The notes under the pieces are model-generated. The model had not been told where the DNA came from, did not search any database, and worked only from the letters and a program-made list of their open reading frames with translations. Shown here one piece after another: positions 53,919-63,124 of a stretch of 64,000 bases of DNA. The stretch lies in NCBI GenBank assembly GCA_016716275.1, contig JADJWR010000003.1, positions 1,178,001 to 1,242,000 of the forward strand. The letters are read 5' to 3'. The position numbers and the translations under genes are program-made. The first letter of the stretch is position 1; each line of letters starts with the position of its first letter. This stretch comes from Burkholderiales bacterium (GTDB taxonomy: Bacteria > Pseudomonadota > Gammaproteobacteria > Burkholderiales > Burkholderiaceae_F).

Positions 53919-56712
53919 CGATCGTCCCTTCCGTCAGTTCGCTTTTCGCGTATTGCGCCGGGCGCAGCTTCGCCAGCGCGCCGTAGCTGGACTTCACCCA
54001 CCGGTCGTACACGCCCGCAGCGGCACGCCGCGTATTGGCCTCGTGTAGTTCGATGGCCTTTTCCTCGAACGGGAAGGCCTGCTCTTCGAGCAGCACGTTG
54101 TACTGCTCGAGTTCGAGCTTCTTCAGCCCCTTCGGCCGCTCCGACTCGAGCAGCGCGCGGCCGAACTCCGCGTACAGCGCGGCGCTCTCGAAGGTGGCCG
54201 CGGTCGCGGCCTCGGTCACTCCGTAGTCGGCGGCGCGCGCGTACGCCTGCAGCGTCTCGTCCATGCGCGCCTTCTTCAGCTTCAGCTGGCGCTTCAGCGG
54301 CTCGACCAGCGCGACCTTGCGGAACTCGTCGCGCGACGGCTCGGCGAGCGCCAGCGTGGCCATCGCCGCCAGGTAGCGAGTGCGCGGGTCACCGGCAGAC
54401 TGATCGGCCCGCTGCACTTCCTTCATCAGCGCCAGCTCGCGCTTGCGGTCACCCGTTGCACGGGCAAGCAGCGCCAGCCGGTAACGAGCCTCGGTCGCCG
54501 GCGCAATCGGTTGCGGATAGGCCTTCACGTAGCGCTCGAAGGCGCGCACGGCCTGGGCCGCCGCGCCGGCCTTCTCGTACAGCTCGGCCGCCTGCCAGAG
54601 CGCGGCACGGGCAAGCGCCGGATCGCTCTGCGTGGCAGCGATCGCCTCCAGTTCCGCACCGGCCTGCGCCCAGCGGCCCTGCTCCAGGTAGATCGCGGCG
54701 AGCTTCTCACCCGCATCCTTGGCCAGCGGATGGTTCGGCTGGCCGCGGCGGAATTCGACCAGCAGCGTCGCCGCCCGATCCCAGTCCTTCAGTGCGATCA
54801 GCGCAGCGGCAGCATCGACCTGCGCTGCTGCGCCGACCGCCGAGCCTGGCGCGGCCGCCGCGGCGCGCTCGAAGTGGCTCACCGCGTCGGGCAGGCGGTT
54901 CTCGGCGCGTGCCTGTTCACCCTGCTTGTAGATCGCGGCGCCGATCCGCTCGGCGAGTTCGTTGCGGCTCTTGTCCTGCGCGCCGGTCAGCCCCAGCACC
55001 GCCAGGTAGCCGGCCTCGGCCCGGTCGAAAGCGCCCTGGTCGAACGCCGCGTGCGCGATCACCAGCGACGCCGTGCGGCGGTCGGCGGCAGTCGCCGGCG
55101 GATCGAGCATCAGCACGCGCTGCGCCGTTTCGCTGGCGCGATCGGTCTGGCCGAGACCGTAGAGCGTCTGCGCGCTGCTGGTCAGCACCGGACCGACGCG
55201 CGGGTCGGTTGCGAAGTGCTCGGCAAACCGCAGGCTGCTCTCGACCCCGGCGGCACGCAGCGCCGGCTGCTGCTCGGCGCCGCTGCGCTCGAGCTGCCCG
55301 GCGTGGGCCAGCAACGCCGCGTAGCCCGCATCGGCGCCGCGCGGGTGCGGCGGATAGGCATAGGCGGACTTCTCGTACTCGACGGCCGCCTCGGCGTAAC
55401 GGCGGTCCTCGAACAGCAGTTCGGCCAGCAGGAAGTTCTTCTCCGCCGCCTGCGGCTCGGAGCCGAACGCAGCCAGGTACTCGCGGTACCAGCGCACCGC
55501 CTGCCGGTAGTCCTCCGCGCCTTTGCCTTTCTGCGCGGCGGCGTGATGATGCTGCGCCAGCTCGGCCAGATGGTTCCGCACCAGCGGTTGCGCACGCTGC
55601 CAGACCGCGGCGTTGCTCTGCTTCAGCTCCGAGCCGGCGCCGTAGCGCTCGACGTACTCGCGCTTGGCCTCCAGCGCCAGGCCGGCAAAGCCGTTGCCCT
55701 GGTAGATGTCGATCACCCGCGCCTGCAGCAGCGGCGCGCGGGTATGCGTCGGATTGCGCCGCGCGAAGGCGGCGTAGGTGTCCGCGGCATCCTTGATCCG
55801 CTCCTGCCGGACATACATCTCGGCGAGCGCCTCGTACACGCGCGAGTCGTAGTCGCCGCGCCCGCCGCCGGTGAACCGCACGATCGAGTCGGCCCCCTGC
55901 AGGTTCTGCAGGCTCAGGCTCACCACGCGCAGGGTGTCCTCGACCAGCTCGCGGTCGGCACGCGTCAGACCTGCGATCGCCGCCAGCTCGACGTCGGGGT
56001 CGGTGCCGGCCAGCTTCAGATCGAGCACGGCGAAGAAGGACTGCAGCGCCTCCTCGGGGCGCGACTGCCGGTACTGCGTCCAGCCGCGCATGTACAGCGA
56101 GCGCTCGTCGTATGCGGTGGGCTGCGCGCGATCGAGGAGACTCGCGTAGGCCTTCTCGGCGCCGGCGTAGTTGCCCATCGTGAACATCAGCTCGCCACGG
56201 CGGAACTGCGCCTCGTCGGCGAATCGCGTCTGCGGATGCTGCTGCACCAGCCGGTCCAGGGTCGCAAGCGCCGGCTGCAGCTCGCCCGACAGTTCGTAGG
56301 CTCGCGCGAGCTGATAGAGCACGCGGTCGTTGCCGGGCGCCTGCGGTTGCGCCTTCAGGACCTGCCGGTACTGGGCGATCGCAGCGCGGTAGTCGGCCGC
56401 TGCGCCGCCGGCCGGCATGCCTGCGACGAGCGCGCCGTCGGCGCGATCCATCTCGAGGTCGCCGAGGCGGCGCATCGCCTCGCCAACGTGGCGGTCGGCT
56501 GGCGCCGCCTCGAGATAGCTGCGATAGGCGGCGATCGCCCGCTGCGGATCGCCGGCGATCGCGCGATCGACTTCGACGGCGACCGACCTGCCCTCCAGGC
56601 TCTTCAGCGTCGGCGCGTTGTCCGCGCTGCCGCGGCCCAGCATCGAGCAGGCGGGCAGCGCGCCGAGCGCTGCCAGCATCAAGGCGACGATCGGCTTACC
56701 GGCTGACTTCAT
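53905..56712 (-). CDS. Large TPR-repeat lipoprotein
   Basis: A 935-residue secreted scaffold. Signal and lipobox ALPAC put Cys22 at the mature start. The whole length is helical repeat (for example DRVLYQLARAYELSGELQPA, FADEAQFRRGELMFTMGNYA), as in AgmU/GltD-like TPR proteins. No catalytic motif is seen. It lies between a second TPR protein and the TPR lipoprotein and overlaps both genes. The size and tandem TPRs suggest a periplasmic rod or hub. Confidence 0.85.
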   Translation of the reverse strand: MKSAGKPIVALMLAALGALPACSMLGRGSADNAPTLKSLEGRSVAVEVDRAIAGDPQRAIAAYRSYLEAAPADRHVGEAMRRLGDLEMDRADGALVAGMPAGGAAADYRAAIAQYRQVLKAQPQAPGNDRVLYQLARAYELSGELQPALATLDRLVQQHPQTRFADEAQFRRGELMFTMGNYAGAEKAYASLLDRAQPTAYDERSLYMRGWTQYRQSRPEEALQSFFAVLDLKLAGTDPDVELAAIAGLTRADRELVEDTLRVVSLSLQNLQGADSIVRFTGGGRGDYDSRVYEALAEMYVRQERIKDAADTYAAFARRNPTHTRAPLLQARVIDIYQGNGFAGLALEAKREYVERYGAGSELKQSNAAVWQRAQPLVRNHLAELAQHHHAAAQKGKGAEDYRQAVRWYREYLAAFGSEPQAAEKNFLLAELLFEDRRYAEAAVEYEKSAYAYPPHPRGADAGYAALLAHAGQLERSGAEQQPALRAAGVESSLRFAEHFATDPRVGPVLTSSAQTLYGLGQTDRASETAQRVLMLDPPATAADRRTASLVIAHAAFDQGAFDRAEAGYLAVLGLTGAQDKSRNELAERIGAAIYKQGEQARAENRLPDAVSHFERAAAAAPGSAVGAAAQVDAAAALIALKDWDRAATLLVEFRRGQPNHPLAKDAGEKLAAIYLEQGRWAQAGAELEAIAATQSDPALARAALWQAAELYEKAGAAAQAVRAFERYVKAYPQPIAPATEARYRLALLARATGDRKRELALMKEVQRADQSAGDPRTRYLAAMATLALAEPSRDEFRKVALVEPLKRQLKLKKARMDETLQAYARAADYGVTEAATAATFESAALYAEFGRALLESERPKGLKKLELEQYNVLLEEQAFPFEEKAIELHEANTRRAAAGVYDRWVKSSYGALAKLRPAQYAKSELTEGTIDAIR

Positions 56713-58561
56713 CGCGATTGTCCGCCGCCAGATGAGCCTGGTCGTACAGGCGGGCGATGGCGAAGCGGGCCTGGCTCGAGTACTGCGCCAGCCGCTCCTT
56801 CTGCCGCAGCAGCACCGCGGCGGCCAGTTCCTGTACCTCGACCTGCTGCGCCCGGGCGAGCTCGGTCGCCTGCGGCAGCAGCCGGTCGATCCGCCGGTCG
56901 AGCGCGCCGATGCGCGCCGCGAAGCGGTCGAAGTTCGCCGGCTCGCCGATCTGCGCCCGCGCCAGTGCTTCGGCGCGGGCTCTTGCCTGCGGCAGCTGCG
57001 CGTCGATCTCGCGCATCGCCTTCTTCGCCTGCCACAGGCGCGCCGGGAACTGCTCCGCCTGCTGCCAGGCCAGCGCACCACTGATCCGTCGCACGCGCTC
57101 GCGCAGCGCCGCCGAGTCAGTACTGTCGCTGGCGTGTTCGGCCGCCGCCTGCACACGAGCCAGCCGGCCGGCCAGTTCGCGCTCCCTGGCGTCGGCCAGC
57201 GCCGACGCGTCGTCCTGCGCCTCGATGCGCGCCAGCTCGGCAGCCAGCGCGTCGACGCGCGCGGCCAGTCCCCCGACGTCCAGCGTCGCCTGCCGCGCAC
57301 GAACCGCCGGCAGCCGCTCGGCGAATGCGTCGCGGCGGTTGCCCAGCATGTCGCGCAGCGCGTCGAGGTTGTCCTTCCAGCGGCGCAGATTTCGTTCGAG
57401 GAACAGCAGGTCGAGCAGGTTCTTGAAGCCTTCCTGGAACGCGTGCTCGGCCAGCACCGGCGCCAGGTGGCCCGCATGCGGCATCTCGGGCAGGCGATCG
57501 ATCCTGCGAAACCAGCCCATCTCGCCGCCGCGATCGACGGCGAGAAGTCCGTCGATCAGGTGGCCGGCGCGGATCGACGCCACCGACTGGTCGAGGCGGC
57601 CGCTCTCCCGCCCGTACACCGCGAGCGCTTCCTCGTAGCGCCGCAGCGACTGGCCGAGCGCGCCGAGCTCGCCGAACGCGTGCGGGACTGCGAGCTGCGC
57701 TTCCAGCACCGCAGCGTCGCCGGCATCGCGGCCGGCCAGTTCCATCCAAGGCACCAGCGCCAGCTTCGGCTGCTGCTGCTCCGCCGCCGCCCAGCCGAAG
57801 CCCAGCAGCGCCTTGTTCGACTGCATGCCGTCCAGACGGACCCGCTCGAGGTAGCCGCGCGCCTGCTGCGGCTGCCCGTCCTGCAGCGAAGTGAAGCCGA
57901 GTGCCAGGTTGGCGCGGTCGCGCAGCGAGCGCGTCTCCTCGTCGGCCGCCGCGCTGCGGCCCAGCTCGTCGAGCAGCGCCGCGCCGCGCGCCGTCTCGCC
58001 GCTGCGGATCAGGGCGACGCCGAGGTTGAATCGCGCAAAGCGCGAGCCCGGCGTCGTCGCCGCCGCCAGCACCTTCGCTGCGGCAGCGTAGTCGGCGCGC
58101 CCCATCAGCAGCTGTGCCTGCAGCAGCACGCGCTCTTCCTGCAGTGCCGGCGGCAGGCGTTCGCCGATCCGGCCGATGGCCTGCTCGGACTGCGGCAGCA
58201 GGCCGCGCTGATAGCTGATCTTGGCAAGATAGAACCAGGCACGGTCGGCCACCGCCGGGCTGGCCTGACCGTCGAGCAGCCGGGTGAAGATCTGCGTCGC
58301 CTCTCGGTGCAATCCGTAGGACAGGAACAGGCCGCCGCGCAGGACCTCGGCCTCGTCGGCGTGCTGCCGCACGCGGTCGAAGTGCTGCGAGACCATCAGG
58401 CCGGTGAGCGAGGTGAAGTAGTGCTCCTGGTAGAAGTGGAACAGCGCGTCGCCGTAGTGCGGATCGCGGATCGTCGCCTCGCCCGCCGGCGCGGCCGGCG
58501 CCGTCGCGGCGACCAGCGTCGCCGCGATCGTGCGCAGCACCGTGGCGAACTTCCTTCGCAT
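56696..58561 (-). CDS. TPR/coiled-coil exported protein
   Basis: A 621-residue exported protein. Signal peptide (LRTIAATLVAATAPAAPAG), then TPR-like repeats in residues about 30-330 (HYGDALFHFYQEHYFTSLTG, VADRAWFYLAKISYQRGLLP). After that comes an Arg/Glu-rich coiled-coil of about 200 residues (ARVDALAAELARIEAQDD, DRRIDRLLPQATELARAQQ). Probable periplasmic scaffold. It ends with TAA overlapping the next ATG by 17 bases. Confidence 0.83.
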   Translation of the reverse strand: MRRKFATVLRTIAATLVAATAPAAPAGEATIRDPHYGDALFHFYQEHYFTSLTGLMVSQHFDRVRQHADEAEVLRGGLFLSYGLHREATQIFTRLLDGQASPAVADRAWFYLAKISYQRGLLPQSEQAIGRIGERLPPALQEERVLLQAQLLMGRADYAAAAKVLAAATTPGSRFARFNLGVALIRSGETARGAALLDELGRSAAADEETRSLRDRANLALGFTSLQDGQPQQARGYLERVRLDGMQSNKALLGFGWAAAEQQQPKLALVPWMELAGRDAGDAAVLEAQLAVPHAFGELGALGQSLRRYEEALAVYGRESGRLDQSVASIRAGHLIDGLLAVDRGGEMGWFRRIDRLPEMPHAGHLAPVLAEHAFQEGFKNLLDLLFLERNLRRWKDNLDALRDMLGNRRDAFAERLPAVRARQATLDVGGLAARVDALAAELARIEAQDDASALADARERELAGRLARVQAAAEHASDSTDSAALRERVRRISGALAWQQAEQFPARLWQAKKAMREIDAQLPQARARAEALARAQIGEPANFDRFAARIGALDRRIDRLLPQATELARAQQVEVQELAAAVLLRQKERLAQYSSQARFAIARLYDQAHLAADNRDEVSR

Positions 58562-58571
58562 CGGCCCCGCC

Positions 58572-59117
58572 TTACTGCCAGACCTTGATGTCGAACTCCG
58601 GCTGCAGCTTGCCGGCCGAATCGCGGATGCGCAGCTCGACGTACTTCGGCTCGCTGCCCTTCTCGATCACCACCGTCGCGCCACGCCGGTAGTCGCGCTC
58701 GTGCGGCCCCTGGCCGGTGAACAAGGCGGTGAGCTCGTGCTTGCCCGCCTTCAGGCTGCCGACATACAGGCGCTGCACGCCGCCGCGGTGCAGCGCCTGC
58801 ACTTCGGCCGGCGTGTACAGGTAGTTGCCGACCACCTTGTCACCGAGCCTGACCTGCACCGACTCGAGCGCGAACAGCTTGCCGACGTCCATCGAAACGA
58901 ACACCGCCACCTGCGTGCTGGCCGGGAACAGCAGTTCCTCCTCGAGCACCAGCAGGTCCCGGTTCAGGCCGATCACGTCCGCCTTCAGTTCCTGGATCCG
59001 GTCCTCCAGGCTGCCGGCCTCCTTCGTCGCGGATGTCTCGCCGGCGGCATGGGCCGGCGGCAGCAGAAGAGCAAGCGTCGTCACGGTCGCAATCAGTCGG
59101 ACAGGTCGGATCGGCAT
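58572..59117 (-). CDS. Exported coiled-coil protein of the Glt-like operon
   Basis: A 181-residue exported protein. Signal peptide (LIATVTTLALLLPPAHAAG), a coiled-coil (LEDRIQELKADVIGLNRDLL), then a beta-rich domain (VGKLFALESVQVRLGDKVVG, HELTALFTGQGPHERDYRRG). I recall no named family for it. Its conserved look and its place in the operon suggest a structural component between TPR proteins and outer-membrane barrels. Confidence 0.78.
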   Translation of the reverse strand: MPIRPVRLIATVTTLALLLPPAHAAGETSATKEAGSLEDRIQELKADVIGLNRDLLVLEEELLFPASTQVAVFVSMDVGKLFALESVQVRLGDKVVGNYLYTPAEVQALHRGGVQRLYVGSLKAGKHELTALFTGQGPHERDYRRGATVVIEKGSEPKYVELRIRDSAGKLQPEFDIKVWQ

Positions 59118-59128
59118 CTGGCGGGTCC

Positions 59129-60326
59129 TCAGAACTTCGTCGTAAGCAGCAGTTGCAGCACGTGCGCGTTGTAGGAGTACAGGCTGCCGGTTCGAACGTC
59201 GGTGAAGTCGTCGAAGCGGTAGCTGACGAACTCGTAGGCGCCGTTGACCAGCAGCGGCTGGCCGCCCGGCAGCGTTGCTGCGCGGTACGAGATCCGCGCG
59301 CCTGCGCCGATGCTGGAGAAGGTCGACAGCTGCCGGTTGCGCGACACGTAGAGCGTTTCGGTCTGCGCGTTGTCGCTGTAGAACAGCGCGGCTTCCTGCT
59401 GGTAGTAGCGCAGGAAGACGTCGGCCAGCAGCCTGTCGCCGAAGTAGCGCCGGTAGCCGGCGCCGAAGGTGTGCGCGCCGATGTCCCAGTTGTCCCAGAA
59501 GTATCGATAGTCGGCATAGGCCACCTGGTTTCCGGCCACCTCACCCAGGATGCCGAGCTTCACCGCCCGGCTCGAACGCGTGCTCGGCACGCGCTCCGGC
59601 ACGCTGGCGCCGAACACCAGCGCAGTGCGGTACGGGCTGCCGAGGAAGCCGTCGTCGGAGACTGCCTCGAAGTTCAGGTTGGCGAGCCAGCGCGGGCTCA
59701 GGATCTGGGTCAGCCCGATGCGGTAGCGCCAGTGGCGCGCCGTCTCGGCGAACTCGGGCGAGTTCTTCTTGCCCACGTCGTCCGAGCCGCTGCTGAAGCC
59801 GAGGCTGACGGCGGACATGCCACCGAACACTTCCTGCGCCACGTCGAGATTCACTGCCCTCGCCTCGTAGTCCGGCTCCGAACTGTTCGAACCGCCGACG
59901 ACGATGTGGGAGTTGCGGTAGACGTAGTCGGCGACCACTCCGTACTCGTTGCGGGTCTCCTTGTACGGGCTGGCGGTGGTGACCACGTCGATCGACGCGT
60001 TGCTCAGCATGTCGACGTAGTAGGTGGCCGCCAGCGAGACCTTGTCGGCGATGCTCTTGCGTACCAGCAGCGCCGGTCCGTGCGCCGTGAGCCCGCCGCC
60101 CTCCCACCGGTGGTACATCGCATCGGCGCGGTCTTCCGGGCAGCTCGACGCCGCCGGCACCCGACCCCGCCAGCAGACCGCCAACGACACCGAAGGCCCT
60201 CGCTGCCGACGACGCCTGCGCTGCGGCACGCCGTCGCGCGGCTGCCGCGACGAACTCGGCCAGCGCACGCCGGACCGCCGCCGCGAGGCGGCGCAGCCGG
60301 CCCGGCCGCGTGTCAGTTGCAGCCAC
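59129..60326 (-). CDS. DUF3570 outer-membrane protein, apparently frameshifted near its N-terminus
   Basis: A beta-barrel-like protein of the DUF3570 family. The body (LPEDRADAMYHRWEGGG, then SLAATYYVDMLSNASIDVVT, ending VLQLLLTTKF) is in one frame. A likely N-terminus (GTG at 60326, VAATDTRPGRLRRL) is in another. The two meet at CCCGGAAGACC near 60131-60141. Dropping one G there gives ELPEDRADAM, the expected join. The total of 1198 bases is one more than a multiple of three. It could be a real mutation or a sequencing error. Upstream DUF4266 is overlapped. Confidence 0.75.
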
Positions 60327-60552
60327 AGCCGCCCCCCTGCACGCCGGTGGCGCCACGCGCGCCCTCGCGCACCTCGCGCACGTGGACAGAATGCTTGTCG
60401 GACAGCGGATCGCCCGACATCGACATGATCGGGTCCGCCAGCCGCTCGCGCTCGTAGGGCTTGACCCACGGCTGGATGCTGCAGCCGGCAGCAAAGAGCA
60501 CGGCGACGCAGGCCGCCGGCAGCCGCAGGAGAATCGACAGGCGCGCGTTCAT
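60313..60552 (-). CDS. DUF4266 lipoprotein
   Basis: A 79-residue lipoprotein. Lipobox VLFAAGC puts Cys24 at the mature start, followed by SIQPWVKPYERERLADPIMS, the DUF4266 signature. It ends in a Gly/Cys-rich tail (GGGCGCN). DUF4266 genes often sit beside DUF3570 and TlpA genes, and their function is unknown. Its ATG overlaps the TlpA stop (ATGA). The tail Cys pair may be modified or bind a metal. Confidence 0.85.
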   Translation of the reverse strand: MNARLSILLRLPAACVAVLFAAGCSIQPWVKPYERERLADPIMSMSGDPLSDKHSVHVREVREGARGATGVQGGGCGCN

Positions 60553-61061
60553 TCCTTCAGCAGCTCCCGGATCTGTCGTTCGTAGGTGTGCTCGTAGCCT
60601 TCGCGGTAGCCGAGATGCAGGTGGCGCAGGCGGCCGTCGCGATCGATCAGCACGGTCGACGGCATCGCCGACAGGTCGTACAGCCGGCTCACCTTCTTGT
60701 CGGTGTCGAGCAGGACCGGGAACTGCAGCCCGAGGCGAGAGGCGAGGCTGACGGCCTTGCCCTGGTCCTCGTCGATGTTCACGCCGAGCAGCGTGAACCC
60801 CGCGTCGCGGTACCTGCCGTACAGGCGGTTCAGGTGCGGCATCTCCTGGCGGCAGGGCCCGCACCAGGTTGCCCAGAAGTTCACCATCACCACCCGGCCG
60901 CGCTGCTCCTGAAGCCTGACGGCCGGCCCGTCCGCCGAACGCAGCGTGAAGTCGGGTGCGCTGCGCGGCGCCAGCGGCGCGACCTGCGTCGCGCCGGTGC
61001 CGCCGACCGACACCGCGAGTGCCGCGCCGACGATCATCCGGCGTCGTGTCGAACCGCTCAT
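60549..61061 (-). CDS. TlpA-family thioredoxin-like protein
   Basis: A 170-residue secreted or membrane-anchored thioredoxin-fold protein. The N-terminus has a basic signal (GSTRRRMIVGAALAVSVG). The active site is WCGPC with Cys67 and Cys70. The cis-Pro loop is AMPSTVLIDRDG. It could reduce disulfides of heme-motif (CxxCH) or Cys-rich proteins of the same operon, including DUF4266. It overlaps the DUF4266 gene by four bases. Confidence 0.93.
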   Translation of the reverse strand: MSGSTRRRMIVGAALAVSVGGTGATQVAPLAPRSAPDFTLRSADGPAVRLQEQRGRVVMVNFWATWCGPCRQEMPHLNRLYGRYRDAGFTLLGVNIDEDQGKAVSLASRLGLQFPVLLDTDKKVSRLYDLSAMPSTVLIDRDGRLRHLHLGYREGYEHTYERQIRELLKE

Positions 61062-61078
61062 TCCTCCGCCCTCCCCGA

Positions 61079-61726
61079 TCAGAAGTAGTAGGTCGCGCCG
61101 AAGGTCAGCTCGAGGTTCTGCGTGCTCTCGCGACGGCCGAGCAGGTCGAGCGAGAACAGGTGGTCGCGCACGTCGACCTGCACCGCGAAGCGGTCGGAGA
61201 ACAGCAGCCGCATGCCGAAGCCGACGTTCAGCGTCTGCGGCCGCTGCTCGAGGAAGCGCGTGCTACCGATGCCGGCGATCAGGTAGACGGCGGACGCCTT
61301 GGCGACGCTGGATCCGAAGAAGACCTCGCCCGGCAGCAGGTTGTAGCCGAGCGACAGGTTGTAGTACGACAGCGTTTCCTTCGGCTGCGGGAAGATCCCG
61401 CCGGGAAGGATCTGGCGGAAGTCCTCGTCGCTGACTTCGGTGCTGCCGTAAGTCGCCTCGGTGAAGAAGTCCTCGGTCAGGAAGTAGCCGAGCCGCAGGC
61501 CGTAAACGACGCTGGCACCGAAGTTCTGCGCGCTGTAGGTGCCCAGGAAGGCACTCACCGAGAAGTCCTTCGACGGCAGGCGCGGCAGCCTGACCTCGCG
61601 GCGGGCCACTTCGGGCTCGATCACCTGCTCGCTGGCAGACGGCGTCGCCTTCTGCGCCCGGGCAGGCTGCGCGCCGAGCAGGCTCGCGGCGGCCAGCAGC
61701 AGTCCTGCGGTGCGTGTGATGCTCAT
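61079..61726 (-). CDS. Outer-membrane beta-barrel protein (Myxo-plus type)
   Basis: A 215-residue exported beta-barrel. Signal peptide (TRTAGLLLAAASLLGAQPAR), then a linker VIEPEVARREVRLPRLPSKD and amphipathic strands (DFFTEATYGSTEV, YYNLSLGYNLLPGEVFFG, FAVQVDVRDHLFSLDLLG), ending in aromatic ATYYF. The plan fits the outer-membrane barrel family shared by Myxococcus and some proteobacteria (OMP_myx_plus). An ATG at 61741 is an alternative start. Confidence 0.83.
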   Translation of the reverse strand: MSITRTAGLLLAAASLLGAQPARAQKATPSASEQVIEPEVARREVRLPRLPSKDFSVSAFLGTYSAQNFGASVVYGLRLGYFLTEDFFTEATYGSTEVSDEDFRQILPGGIFPQPKETLSYYNLSLGYNLLPGEVFFGSSVAKASAVYLIAGIGSTRFLEQRPQTLNVGFGMRLLFSDRFAVQVDVRDHLFSLDLLGRRESTQNLELTFGATYYF

Positions 61727-61746
61727 CGTTGCAGTGCCCATCGGAA

Positions 61747-62505
61747 TCAGAAGAAGAAAGAAAGGCCGGCGGTGACCGCGCCGTACCGGCTGGTGCTGCT
61801 GTCGGAAACGAAGGCGGTGTACAGGCTGTAGTCGAGCCGCGCGACGAACCGCCGCGTCAGGTAGTAGCGCAGCCCGAGCACCGCGTAGGCGAGGTTGGCG
61901 TCGGTGGTCTCGTTGCCGACCAGGCTGGCGTTCGGGATGTTCTGCAGGCGGCCGAAGCCGATGCCGAAGAACGGCGACAGCCGCTGGTCGGCGAACGGTT
62001 CGGCGATCAGTCCGAGGTGCCACAGCGAGGTGCCGGAGTAGATGCCCTGGACCTGCCCGAGCGCCGCCTCGACCACCACGATGTCGGACAGCCGATAGGC
62101 CGCCCACAGCTTCAGCATCGGCTCGGACTCGAACAGTCCCCACGAAGCACCGGCTTCGGTGCGACGCCGCAGGTAGTCGTCGATCACGACGTCGCGGAAG
62201 GTCGGCTTGCCGCCCGCCGCGGTCAGCGTGGTCTCCAGCTGCAGCCGATGCACCCAGCCATCGCGGCCGCTGTCCGTGCGGACCTTGTACCAGTCGGTGT
62301 AGCGCAGCTCGACATCGATCCATTCGTCGCGCGCCGCGACGTGGAAGATCGGATAGCCGCGCCCGGGACCGGTGCGGATCTCGATGAACGGATCGTTCAC
62401 CTGCAGCCGCTCGGCACTCGCCGGTCGCGACCACAGCCCGGGCAGCAGCAGCACGCAGCACAGCCCGAGGAAACGGGCGAGACGCAGGAGCTCGACCGCG
62501 GCCAT
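61747..62505 (-). CDS. SH3-domain outer-membrane beta-barrel protein
   Basis: A 252-residue protein. Signal peptide (FLGLCCVLLLPGLWSRPASA), then a bacterial SH3 domain (IEIRTGPGRGYPIFHVAARD to WYKVRTDSGRDGWVHRLQ, residues about 37-95) and a C-terminal barrel ending SRYGAVTAGLSFFF. SH3 domains of this type often bind peptidoglycan or peptides, so it may link the outer membrane and the wall. Two bases separate it from the upstream lipoprotein gene. Confidence 0.82.
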   Translation of the reverse strand: MAAVELLRLARFLGLCCVLLLPGLWSRPASAERLQVNDPFIEIRTGPGRGYPIFHVAARDEWIDVELRYTDWYKVRTDSGRDGWVHRLQLETTLTAAGGKPTFRDVVIDDYLRRRTEAGASWGLFESEPMLKLWAAYRLSDIVVVEAALGQVQGIYSGTSLWHLGLIAEPFADQRLSPFFGIGFGRLQNIPNASLVGNETTDANLAYAVLGLRYYLTRRFVARLDYSLYTAFVSDSSTSRYGAVTAGLSFFF

Positions 62506-62507
62506 CG

Positions 62508-63119
62508 TCAGTCCGAATTGCAGCTGCCGGTTGCCGGATCCGGCGGCGTGAACATGCTGTTGCCCGCGGTCCCGAACTCGTCCTGGCCCTGCGGCATCGG
62601 CCGGCCGATCCAGTAGCTGAACACGCGTGCGTTCGGATCCTGCTCGCTGGCGAAGATCAGTCCGCCGCCGTGCAGCACGCCGCGGATCAGCGGCTTGTTC
62701 AGCAGCCGGCTCGAGGAAGGCGAACCGATCACCGTCTCGCCCTGCGTCGAGTAGAAGTTCTTGTACATGTCGGTGGCGCGGACCGTCTCCGGCGTGCTGG
62801 CCGGATCCGTCAGGTCGACCTCGGCAGCGGTGAAGATGCGCAGGGCACCACCGGTGCCGTTGACGTTGTCGTGACAGCCGGACGCGGCGCAGCTGTTGGT
62901 CGACACCACGCCGTTGACGTTGATCGGCAGCTGCGCCTGCAGGATCGGATAGACGCAGCGCTGGAAGTACTCGAACGACAGCTTCCGCCCGCTGGTTGCC
63001 GGCGGATTGCTGATCTCGGGCGGGTTGTCGAAGGGGTTCGACTCCGATCCGCCGCAGCCGGCCAGGCTGCCGATCAGCGCCACCGCCACCGCCACCGCCC
63101 GAACGGGGATTGGCCGCAT
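62508..63119 (-). CDS. Heme-motif lipoprotein of the Glt-like operon
   Basis: A 203-residue lipoprotein. Lipobox GSLAGC puts Cys22 at the mature start. The mature part has a CX4CH motif (NSCAASGCHDNVNG), a non-canonical c-type heme site, and FQRCVYPILQAQ upstream of it, as in planctomycete-type cytochrome modules. The C-terminal part (FSYWIGRPMPQGQDEF) is seen in similar proteins. It is probably outer-membrane anchored and redox-active, though heme binding is inferred. It sits five bases after the HzsA-like gene. Confidence 0.83.
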   Translation of the reverse strand: MRPIPVRAVAVAVALIGSLAGCGGSESNPFDNPPEISNPPATSGRKLSFEYFQRCVYPILQAQLPINVNGVVSTNSCAASGCHDNVNGTGGALRIFTAAEVDLTDPASTPETVRATDMYKNFYSTQGETVIGSPSSSRLLNKPLIRGVLHGGGLIFASEQDPNARVFSYWIGRPMPQGQDEFGTAGNSMFTPPDPATGSCNSD

Positions 63120-63124
63120 CGTCG

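Noticed and set aside
53169..55796. 875-residue plus-strand open frame opposite the TPR genes, and similar long frames at 54511-56706 and 56618-58588
   Set aside because: Their translations are low-complexity Arg/Ala/Pro and they mirror the codon pattern of the minus-strand TPR genes.
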